Of a DNA stretch of 44,513 nucleotides, positions 1-9,544 are shown in pieces. The DNA lies in NCBI GenBank assembly GCA_009602725.1, contig WELB01000142.1, forward strand, positions 302,234 to 346,746, written 5' to 3'. The stretch's first letter is position 1; each line of letters begins with the position of its first letter. The stretch is from Spirogloea muscicola (Eukaryota > Streptophyta > Zygnematophyceae > Spirogloeales > Spirogloeaceae). Below the pieces are notes generated by a model that searched no databases, had not been told where the DNA came from, and saw only the letters and a list, made by a program, of their open reading frames with translations. The translations under genes were made by a program, and so were the position numbers.

Positions 1-122
<122 letters not shown>

Positions 123-171
123 CCTCCCCCCCCCTTTCCCTCCCTCCCTGCCTCCCTCCCCTGTTATGCAG

Positions 172-3100
172 GAGTTGCTGCACTTGCTGGGCATGCCAGT
201 GCTGCAAGCGCGGGGGGAAGCGGAGGCCCTGTGCGCCGAGTTGGACCGCAAGCGCCACGTCGACTTCTGCGTCACGGCGGATAGCGACGCCTTCCTGTTT
301 GGTGCTCAGCGCGTGATAAAGCACCTGCACATGGACTTCAAGGTGGGGTGCGCCGCTGCCACCTCGGCGCAAAGCGCGCTGCCTGCAGCTGTTGAGTTTG
401 GCTATCGACTTTGTCGAGACTTATACAACCTGGCACGTGCCCCAATGTCCTTGGCAGCGCAATCCAGTGGTGGAGTCGTATGCAGCCGAGGACGTGCAGC
501 GCACGCTGGGCCTCGGGCGGCACCACCTGGTGGCGCTAGCGATGCTGGTGGGCTGCGACTACTCGCCCGGTGTGCACGGCGTCGGCATCCGCCATGCCAC
601 GCGGCTCGTGCGCTCCTTCCCAGAGCACGCCGTCCTTGACAAGTGCGTCCCAAGTGGCCTTAATGCCATACCACTAGAGCGCAATGCTTTGAAGCTCAAG
701 ATTTAGGCTTGAATTGTTGTGTTTGTCGTGCCATTGTTCAAGGACAACCTTCCAATCAGCAGTCTTACATTTCAACGACAGATGATCCAGCTCTTCATCT
801 ACTTGCATGGACTGGAGAGGATTGCTCAGAGTCCCTCAAGATGTTCCTGATGAGAGCTCTGTCCTGGATTCGCGACGAGCCGGCAGGCTGCGAGCGTGGG
901 GACGTGGTGAGGTCCCGAGCGAGCCCGAGATGTGGCAGGCTGAGCAGAGCAGCCGGGCTGCTGGCGTCATGGGCGACACGGAGGAGGAGGAGGAGGAGGA
1001 GGACGGCCTTGAAGGCGAGGAGGAGGAGATCATGCGGGAGCCGCACTGCAGCGTGTGCGGTCACCCAGGCGGCAAGCGGCTACATGCTCAGGAGGGTTGC
1101 ACCGTGTGCAGCGCCGACGACGGCTGCGGCGGCGGCAGAGGAGGCGGCTGCGTGGCGCGGCGCAAGGGCTTCCGCTGCCCCTGCGTCTGGCACATGCAGG
1201 TGAGGTGCCTCTTGGCAGCCGGCCTCCTCCCCTGCCGGCGCCACTGCCATCCTCGTTGGGCAAGTGTTTCTGAGCACCGCTGCTGGAGGTTAGAATGCAG
1301 ATCCTACGTCCTCTGCTACGCCTTGGAGGAGTATCATGTCTGCTTTTGACAGCAGCAAGCCTGAGATTGCGGGATTCCATGTCGCCAGGTGCGCAGAGTG
1401 AAGGAGCAAGCGACACAAGGGCGGTGGTGGCAGCGGCTGTGCAAGGCCATGGCGGGCACGGCAGGCTTTCCAGACGAGCGCATCGTTGCCACTTTCTTGG
1501 ACGAGCACAGTCACTTTGCAGGCAAGATGCGGGCACTCGAGCAGATTTCCTTCAGCAAGCATGACAAAGATCAAGGCCTGACCTGTGAGCCATTGACAGG
1601 TCGCTAGCTAGGTCAGTGTTTGCTGTTATCCGTACCTTAAGGTCATAGAGGCTGCAAGCATCGACAGGCAGAAGCTTTGACCACAAAATCTTTCGCAAAT
1701 GCGTCCATTGGGTCCGCACTTTGCATTTAATAGTGCACTAATGGCTGGTCCGCTAGGCAAGGGGGACGTACGGGACGCGCTTAAGTGGGAGGCGCCAGAC
1801 CTGTGCGGCCTGGAGGCCTTTTTGGCGCACCACCTGTCCTTCTCCGGTCTGTACACTCGACATGCGCTGCTCCCCCTTGCAACGCATTGGTTCCTGTCTT
1901 CGCTGGCGGCGGACCGCAGTCGCGCACAGTCGGGCGCGCTCTATGGCCAGTACAGGCCACTGGCCATCAAGCGATACAAGGTAGAGGCCGGGGAGCAACT
2001 GTTTCTCCTGCAGTGGCGCAGCTGCATCAGCCGAGACGCCAGGCCTGCAGCAGGACCTCAGGATGATGAGGTGGCCGTGGGAAGCACGGCAGTGGCTTGT
2101 GGAAGGAGGGCTTGCCCTCGTGAGTCCGAGCCGGAGCTTCGTGAAGACGTCGGCCCAGCAAGCCAGAGCCAGAACAATCTGGACCTGGAGCTGGAGACGG
2201 TGGAGAATGTTGCCCTGCTGAGAAATGCGTGCCCGGACATCGTGTCGGCCTTTCTTCTCGATGAGGTAAGACTGGTGTGCCGCTGGCTGTCCATCCGATA
2301 CGTTGCAGTCCCTCACATTGAAGAGTAGAGGCTCTGACGTCTGACTAAGCCCCCATGAAGCTCCTCACGCAGGCCCGCAAGGAGGAGGACAAGGCACAGG
2401 GCTCGGCACGCAAGCGCAGGGGCCCGTTGGAGGTGCGGCTGCCGTCCGCTCATGACGGACTGAAGCAGCTCCGCATCTCCACGCTGTTTGCCGCTGCCAA
2501 GGTCCGCAAGGCCGGCGAAGTCAAGCGGGGCCTGGGGGGCGCCTTTGAAGCGGCGGCGTCGTGCGCCAATGTAGGCGTGCCAGTGGACAGGATGCAGCCT
2601 GCAGGACAGTGGAGGAGCTGCGTGAGCGGCGCAAGCTCCACTCGGCATGCAGAGGGGAAGGAGGCCAAGGAGCTCCGAGATGCTGCAAGAAGGCTTGCTT
2701 GGAGTCCGAGCTCCGGCCTGTGCAGAGACGAAATGTATGGGCTGACCACTGGCTCGTCAATGGACGAATTGGCTGCCAGCGACAGCGACATGCGGATGTC
2801 GCTCGAAGCTGAGTCTTGGCGAGGAGCAGACTGTCGAGCGCCACCGCCTCGGCGGCCTTTGTGCGAACAGGCAACGGCTAGCGCTGGGCTTGGACAAGAC
2901 GGGCCGACAAATTTTGAGTGGATGCAAGTGCAAGCCTCCGACAATGAGCGATCTTGCAGCAGCTCGCCGCCTGCAAGGAGTAACTTCAGACTTCTGCGAT
3001 GTAAGGCGTCAAAGAGGAGCTGCGAGCAGGCTTCGCCTCCACCGGCGGCACATTGTGGATTTCACCGGGATCTGGGTCTCTCGCCAGACTCGGCTTTGCA

Positions 3101-3173
3101 GAGGATCCTCGACAACAGCATGGCTGCCCTCGACCGGAGTGAACAGGTTCTGGCGGCATATGACGTGCACTGA
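172..3173 (+). CDS. GEN1: GEN1/SEND1-type XPG-family Holliday junction resolvase, 5'-truncated
   Basis: Rad2/XPG-family structure-specific nuclease of the GEN1 class, which cuts Holliday junctions and flaps in the nucleus. Phase-consistent exons are 172-342, 389-642, 887-1199, 1389-1521, 1757-2265 and 2373-3173 (about 726 residues visible). The first exon begins after a TTATGCAG acceptor, so the ATG at 166 is intronic and the XPG N-domain lies upstream of the window. The XPG-I acidic motif reads EAEALCAELD then VTADSDAFLFG. The H2TH region is VGCDYSPGVHGVGIRHATRL. Next comes a cysteine cluster (CSVCGHPGGKR, then GFRCPC) typical of plant GEN1, then WEAPDLCGLEAFLAHHLSF and a chromodomain-like block ending near FLLQWRSC. 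The final exon is an unrecognised low-complexity tail. The exon-2 start could alternatively be 419, also in phase. Intron 1522-1756 uses a GC donor. A TGTAA lies 81 nt after the stop. Confidence 0.9.
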
Positions 3174-3253
3174 GGACGACAGTCCGACCGAGAATCACGT
3201 TCTTGTGACTGCAACAACCTGAAAGCACAGTCGGTCTGACTGGTAGACTTGCA

Positions 3254-3258
3254 TGTAA
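3254..3258 (+). promoter_or_regulatory. Candidate TGTAA polyadenylation signal of GEN1
   Basis: TGTAA lies 81 nt beyond the GEN1 stop. TGTAA is the usual poly(A) signal of chlorophyte algae. The motif is short, so chance occurrence is possible. Confidence 0.4.
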
Positions 3259-3829
3259 AGCCATATCCTCTCTGATGACTAGCTTGGACTAGTTGCACTG
3301 ATAACCACTCTCACCAAGCCGTAGCTTTTGATATACTGCTCTGTGTTTTAGAAAATCTATGCCGATGGACAGAGGCCCATGTGAACTTTGTACATCGCAC
3401 ATTTCAATCTGAACGTTGTACATGTCTTTGAGCTGGCCTCTCACTGCCATTGCCTTAATTTGGAAGAGCTGTTTCGTTATATCTTTGAGCATATTGAGCA
3501 CACTGAGCACATTGAGCTTGAAACGATCCTGGACTTGGGGGGGCAGTTAGCAGCAATTGACTTTGTGCACGCCAGTAGCTGAGCAGGCACAGGCACATCC
3601 ACATATGACACATCAGTTTTGCTTGCTGGACAAGGCGCACAATTCTGCTCTTGGCAGTTCCTGGGCCGGTTGTAAACTTCTTTTCGCATGCAGGACGCCC
3701 AATGTCTGACCCCATGCCAGGAGAAATACCAGGAAAAAGCTCGACAACAGATGGCTGCCAAAATCAAGATCTCCAGGTCTCCTCTTTGTTGGGCCAATCT
3801 GCGGCTATTCTGGTAACAGATGGTGCAGC
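3259..3829. other. Intergenic stretch, no gene recognised
   Basis: No convincing coding sequence was found on either strand. A small tandem tract of roughly 10-bp units (variants of TGAGCACATT) sits at about 3485-3520. The rest shows nothing I can name. Confidence 0.6.
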
Positions 3830-4740
3830 CTCTGGCTTTCGTCAGGGGGAATCTTTCCGGCTGCTAGTCTTTCGTTTTTGCGGGTCCTCACTCGTGTTTA
3901 CTGAGTAGTCTATCTCACCCAAGCTCTGAGACAGCGCTTTTGGCCCCTTCGGACCTTGTCAATTCGCTTCGGGCTGGCTGTGCACAGCCAGCCCGAAAAG
4001 CCTAGCTGCTTGGGGGGCAAGGGCTGCCGGGTCGCTTGCCCAGGTCTTCCGAATGCAGCTGTCTGTCTCCTTCCAACCTGGCTCACGCAGTCCACTTTGC
4101 GGGCAGGCTGCGCCATGACGCTGCTTCTGGGTCTCGTCGGGGTGCCTCTTTCCCAGCTGCGAGTTACTCCGACTTGCTGCTGCTAACTCGTGCTTACTAA
4201 GCGCCCATCTGCAGTAGTCTCGTGCATAGCTGTGTGGTTGAGGCGCCTTTCGGCTCTTCGGACCTTGTCCATTCCATTCTTTTTGGGCTGGCCTTTCCCA
4301 GCTTTGGCTTTTGTCAGGGGGATTGCTTCCCGGCAGCTAGTCTTCCGGATCTGCGGCTCCTCACTCTTGGGTATTGAGTGGTTCATCCTCCCCCAGCGCT
4401 GAGATGGCGCTTCTGACCCCTTTGAACCTTGTCATTTCTTTTCGGGCTGGCTTCTCGCTGGCCATGCTGCGGCAAACGCCGCTCGCTGCAAGGCGGCAAA
4501 CCACGCAGAGCACCCGGCTGGGGACGAGTAGTACCCCTGGCCGTGGATGTGCGCGGGGCTCTCAAGTCCCAGTGGCTCGACCTGTTGGTCAGAGATTGGT
4601 TCTACTAAAAGAAACTTGGGAGGTCAGGAGTTTCACATTGCATTCCTGCACGCAATGAAAAGAAGAATGCGGCTCCTGATACCAAAGGAGCGGCTGTAAT
4701 AGCTAGCCAGATGCGTAAAGGTTTTCAAAAGGATGGTCAG
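3830..4740 (+). repeat. Cluster of LINE-tail-like dispersed repeats
   Basis: Three degenerate units share the order: TTGTCAGGGGGA, then a CTCCTCACT...TTACTGAGT block, then CCCCTTCGGACCTTGTC, then TTCGGGCTGGCT. Cores lie near 3935-3997, 4255-4290 and 4410-4460. The same blocks recur at 8284-8430 and 37930-37990. Near 4672-4740 a stretch resembles the 3' end of the family in the opposite orientation (GAGCGGCTGT followed by AGCCAGATGC), matching 44255-44300. These look like truncated copies of the tail that follows the two LINE-type coding fragments in this window; a derived SINE is the alternative. Confidence 0.6.
3968..3997. repeat. 30-bp perfect palindrome
   Basis: A perfect inverted repeat with no spacer, centred between 3982 and 3983, within the first dispersed-repeat unit. 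Each arm reads TTCGGGCTGGCTGTG. In the other copies the second arm is only partly kept (GGGCTGGCTT...ACAGCCC), which suggests a stem-loop in the RNA of the parent element. Confidence 0.85.
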
Positions 4741-5212
4741 GGACTGCTCTTATTTAGTTGCTCCAGGACAGTTGTCCAGCTTTTCAGCACACGTGTGTAA
4801 GAATAAAGAATTGGAGTTACATGGCACATGTGCGCGGGCTGGGGAACTGACAGATGCTGGCAGACTGCATCATGCGGGCCAGGATCGTCCATGAGAGGCT
4901 CCTGGTTACACCGCCCGTGCAAAGTGAAGCCCAAAGAGGGCTGCACATTGCTGGCCGCACGGCTGACAAGCGGAGCCTGGCCAAATTGGGCAACCTTGAA
5001 TAAACATCAGGCCCAATGTGGGACTGTGCTTGCACGAGCTAGAATACATAAAGCGAGCGCGTCATGCAGCGCAGACTCGAGTGCTAAAAAAATCAGGAGC
5101 TCTATGGCAAGCTGAGGGGCTAACGCTTCGACGGAGGACACAAGAACCAGGCTATGGCTGGGAGCCCGCCGCACGAAAGTTGCAGGGTCCGTCAGTGTGG
5201 GCAGTGCTGCAG
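4741..5212. other. Intergenic region downstream of DOG1 gene
   Basis: This lies between the dispersed-repeat cluster and the stop of the minus-strand DOG1-domain gene. No coding sequence, RNA gene or repeat was recognised. It probably includes the DOG1 gene's 3' UTR. Confidence 0.5.
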
Positions 5213-6960
5213 TCAGGCCACTGGAGAAGGAACCTCCAGTGGCGCCGACGGTGGTGACGGCGGCGGCTGCGACGATGGCTGCTCTGGCGGGGAGGATGTC
5301 GTAGACCGCCGCTCCTCGGCATATGCCGCCTGCTTGGACATGCCAACCTTCCGCACCGCCATCACCAGCTCGGCGGCGGCCACCAGGTACTGAGCACTCT
5401 GCAGGACAAGGGCAGTGCTGTGTGTTCATTCTCTTGCAATCTATGAATCCGAGCAACCGGTGCCTTGCCAATCAATTGGCTTGCATCGAGACGTCGCTTC
5501 CTGCCGCGCACCTGCACCGTGGTGAAAACCTCCAGGATGGAGCGGAGCGTGCCGAGGCGCAAAGCGTCGGCGTCAATGAGCAGCGCCTCCAGGTCGCGCA
5601 CCTTGCTGTCGATGGCCTCCTCCATGCTCATATCCGCGGCAGCTGCCCTCACTCAGACGGGCAGGCCAACGTCATTTCACGGGCGAGTGCCAAATCAAAC
5701 TGTTAGGCATGTACATCTTAAGCAAGCCACACCGGCGGACGCGTCGAAGCTGAGGTCGCGGCGAAGACCACGCTCTTCCCCGCGACCTCAGCTAGCACAG
5801 CAATCTCACCCGGGGGGCTGCCATTCCGTCGCAGTAGCTCCACGCGGGCGAGGTGCAGGAATGGCTGGTCAGCCAGGCCCTGCTGGAGCACCGCCGTCCT
5901 GGGCGCAGCAACGAGGCCCCGCGAGGGAGAGCTCCAGCTCAGCGCACCGCAGTGGCCAGCAGCTAAACGAGTGCCTCTGAGGACTAGAAAATCCTTTGCA
6001 TGAACGCAGTACAGCAGCGAGTTGGAGAAGTCTTGGCAGCACAAGATGGCCGCGTGTTGAGGGAACACCGGCAGAGGCGCCAGTGCGCCGGCAGCAGCCC
6101 AACGGGCGCGCCCGACCTGTTGGTGAGCTCGTCTTCGTCGCGCTGCGTGCGGCGCTGGAGGTCGGAGATGGCGGCGAGCTGCTGCGCGGACAGCGCGGCC
6201 ATGCTGGGCGTGTCCACGCCCTCCAGCACCTCCGCCAGCTCTGCCTCCGTCAGCTGGCCCGCCTGCGCGTATGCCAGCTGGAATACCATCGTCGGCCGCC
6301 AGCCGCCTGCAGCAGCGCCAGCGGGGCTTCGGGTCAGTCGCCTTGGCGCGCGCTTCTCCGAGTGAGCTCGGAACCTGTGTGCTGCCTGTCCCACTTTGCT
6401 GATTTCTGATTGAGGATCGAGTCCGTCTGCCGCCATGAGTTTCCGGATCTGCGTCTGAGCCGCCGAGAAGACGGCGGCCATGCTGGTCTTCCGGACGTGG
6501 GCGGGGGCTGCATTGGGGCGAGCTCCGCAAGCGCGGCGCGGGGCTGACCGAGCCACAGGAAGGCGGCCTCGAGAGGCGTCTTCCAGGCGGCGGCCATGAG
6601 GTGCAGGACGTTGTCGCGCGCCGCGCCGCGCTTGGCCTCGTAGTAGCGCTCGTACTGCGCCACGGCGCTGCCCACCAGCGCCGCCAGCTCGCCCTCGCGC
6701 GCGTCGCCGTCCAGGGCGTCCTGCAGCTGCCCCACCTGGCTAGCCTGCGGCAGCGCGCGCGCCAGCGCCGTCGGCGAGCCGGTCATGGCGACGCCGGCGA
6801 CGGCGGCGGCGACGCAGTCCGAGAAACGCGCGAGCGCGAGCGCGACTCGAACCTGCGTGTCGAGCCAGGCGAGGTAGAAGTCCTCGTAGAGCTCGCCGTG
6901 GGGGCCGCGGGGCACGGCCGTGGAGACGCGCCGCGCGGCGGCGGAGGCGGAGCCCGCGGG
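5213..6960 (-). CDS. DOG1-domain protein (plant DOG1/TGA-factor family)
   Basis: The DOG1 domain occurs in plant DELAY OF GERMINATION 1 proteins and in TGA bZIP transcription factors. Minus-strand exons that join in phase are about 6960-6549, 6306-6117, 5898-5810, 5642-5512 and 5398-5213. Landmarks in order: ELYEDFYLAWLDTQV, a segment AQYERYYEAKRGAARD, a KTPLEAAFLWLG block completed across the first intron to GGWRPTMVFQL, the block LSAQQLAAISDLQRRTQRDE with an EDELTN end, GLADQPFLHLARVELLRR, DADALRLGTLRSILEVFTTV and SAQYLVAAAELVMAVRKVGM. That covers the full DOG1 fold, and the protein ends in a Pro/Ser-rich tail. The start codon is not resolved: upstream is a GCC-repeat with an N at 6964. No bZIP basic region is visible, so this is DOG1-only unless a bZIP exon lies beyond the repeat. 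Confidence 0.87.
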
Positions 6961-7030
6961 CGGNGATGGCAGTGGCAGCGGCGGCGGCGGCGGCGACGGC
7001 GGCGGCGGCGGCGGCGGCGGCGATGGGTGG
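6930..7030. repeat. GGC triplet repeat with an N
   Basis: A (GGC)n tract around 6963-7022 contains one ambiguous base at 6964. It overlaps the 5' end of the minus-strand DOG1-domain gene, where it would read as poly-alanine, and it prevents assignment of that gene's start. Confidence 0.8.
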
Positions 7031-7299
7031 GTGGCCGGGTTTGGGAGCTTGCGGCTGCCGCACGGGGGTGGGAGGCTTGACCGATTTCTATTACCTCCGC
7101 CGCGGGGCGCTGACCGGCCTTCAGCCCGGCCGACCCCCCATGCGCTAAGCCCGGCCAGGGCCGTAACCGCCGCAGTTAGCGCTGACCGCCGCAGCCCGCG
7201 GAGCCGCCGCGTGTCCCCTCAGCTTTCCACCGCTCGGCGCCACCTGGCTCGACGCTGCCCGGCGCCGCGTGGCCAGCCGCCCCGCACGTGCAGAAATAT

Positions 7300-8450
7300 T
7301 CTAGCGCTTCCACTCCGCGTGGCGGGCCGCACCGGCCCACGGGCGCGGGCTTTCGGCGCGGCGCGGCGCCACGTGCCCCCCGCCCCCCCGCCCCCCCTTC
7401 CCGCCCGTGCGCGGGAGCGCGGACGAAGGGGCTACCGTTGGGCTGGCCCCTCTTTTGCCTTGTTCCCAACGGAAAGAGTCGCCATCCTCTCGCCTCGTTC
7501 CCACGGGTCAGTGGCCTGGCTTGGTGCGCCGTTTGGAGAGGGCTAGCCCCAAGACGACGAACGCAAGCCGCGTCGTTTGGCTCCAGTGGGGCAGGGCCAC
7601 GCGCCCCAGTCGGTGTGGTTGTCCCGGACGTCGGAAGCCGCATGACGTCACATGGAGGCCAGATCGAGCCGATCCGCCGTCGCTGGGGGCGGACGGTCGG
7701 CTTCCCCACACGGCGCGCTGGCCTTGGTCGCCATCCCGCCCCATCGCGGATGTCGTGCCTAGTGACTCCGTCGGCTCCGCCAATCCCACCCACTTGGCAT
7801 CGACATCAGGGCACGCGGTCGGCGCGGCGGCCCGTGGCAAAGAGCGCCAATATGCTGCTCGTCCAGCTGGAGATGAGTTCGCGGCATTTGCGGTCGACCT
7901 GCAGGGGGCATTCGGCAGTCGCTGGCTGGACCTTTCTGCAGAGGGGCTTGCCCGGCAGGGCCATCGATTCGATCCCAATCATACGCAATGCATATGTGAA
8001 GGCTGGACCAGCCTTCAACTCTATCTGTACTCGACCTGCTCCTTTGCGTACAACGAGGCACGGGGTTCTGTGGTGCCCCGACTTCCATTGTTGTTATACA
8101 TACGAGTTAGTGGTGATCTGTGCTAGTACATACGAGCATCCTTTCAGGCCGTTCATGACCGCCAAGCAACCTAGAAGAAAGAGATCAATTCAGAGTTAAG
8201 CGAGAGGCAACAGCAAACATGGACACACGGATGGGCATAGGGCATGGGCAACCCGTTTGTTTCCTCTATAAATGTCGGATGTGAGGCTCCTCACTCGTAA
8301 CTACTGAGTGGTCCATCCTCCCCCGTTCTGCCATGGCCCCGCAGTCGCTGCTTAGCTCGTAGTTTGGCCCCTTCGAACCTTGTCGATTCTTTTCGGGCTG
8401 GCTTCTCACAGCCCTTGCCCCCATTGGGAGAGCCACTTCTTCTAAAAAGC
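7300..8450 (+). mobile_element. Non-LTR (LINE-type) retrotransposon 3' fragment with tail
   Basis: Plus-strand coding remains from about 7400 to 8126 resemble the C-terminal part of LINE-type polyproteins. Readable pieces include DSVGSANPTHLASTSGHAVG, then KERQYAARPAGDEFAAFAV and DLQGAFGSRWLDL. The last piece is alignable with ELFPLAIEVHAALGARWLEL at about 37640-37690, in a second LINE fragment. Several frame changes show it is dead. From about 8284 to 8450 follows the dispersed tail sequence (CTCCTCACT, TTGGCCCCTTCGAACC, TTTTCGGGCTGGCTTCTCAC), which also follows the second fragment. No reverse transcriptase domain is present; the 5' part is missing. Confidence 0.6.
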
Positions 8451-9544
8451 CTGGATATTCTCAACAAAGGAACAACCAAGGAACCAATCACTAATTATAA
8501 TATGTGTCGTTCCCCCAACTGCACCTGTCACAGAATGACACAATAACAGCTGAACCCCACCCGCAACCAAGCATGCTCGTCGAGAGCAACTTCAGCATAA
8601 GTCTCCTCCTCCTACTGAGCACTGAGAGCTGTACCAAATGCCAAGTTCTAGGTGCTCCGTTCTGTACAGGGTTATTTTCCCCGGGCTGTTGAAGTGCAAT
8701 CTCGTGCTTCGTGCTTTGTGGCAACTCTTTTGAGGCCTGATAATATTGTCGTCTGGCGATCTTGCTCAACCGTGGACTTTGCTCAATCCATATTTCTTTC
8801 CAACCCTCTTGCTTGCATGACAGTGATGATTGTGACGCACCCTATGCAAGCTTAGTCAACAGAAGATGCATACATAATAAGTGGGCAAACCCCGTGCTCA
8901 GACCCATGTAGCACATTGTCATCTCCCGCTTTTACTCCCCTTACCCATCTCTCAGAGTCCTCCCTAGCCGCCTCTTGCGCTTTCCTAACGAGGCCATTCC
9001 TGGCAAGATTTCTGTTGTATCCACATTGTCTCAATTGCAGCGAACTATTCCTCTTCCTCATGCACTCTTCCCCTTCCTCCCCTGACCTCTTGACTCACTC
9101 CCTTCCTCTTACTTGCCCTTCACACACTCACCTCCTCACTCGACTTTCAGTAAGTGCAGCACCAAGTCTCCAAATGACAGACTTTATTGGGTTCAACGGA
9201 TACAGAGATGAGACTCTGCATCAAGCGTGGAGGCAAGTTCAGTCACAGGTAGAGGCCATTGTCTCTCCAGTCCTTACTCCAGGTACCTTCCTGGGAGACT
9301 CTCTCAAGCGCCCATCAGCCTTCGGCCTTCAGATGAACAGCGAGCAAGATGGAGGCAAAGACACTTGCAGAACTTATTGCGGTCATTCAAATTACTTCCA
9401 AGAGATGGCCCTGTCTGCTCATTTGCTTGCTGGTGGCCCCTCGTTGACACTACACATCTAGGCAGCCGTCTTGAGGGAGAAAGCCAGAGCCGGCAGCTTG
9501 AAGACAGCACATTCCAGTATCTTGGTCGAACCTCAAGGTGACCA
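8451..9544. other. Region without a recognised gene
   Basis: An open plus-strand frame of 181 codons (8916-9461) and some shorter ones exist, but none resembles a known family and the composition is T/C-rich like non-coding DNA. It lies just beyond the 3' end of tafazzin and probably holds its 3' UTR. An unrecognised gene cannot be excluded. Confidence 0.4.
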
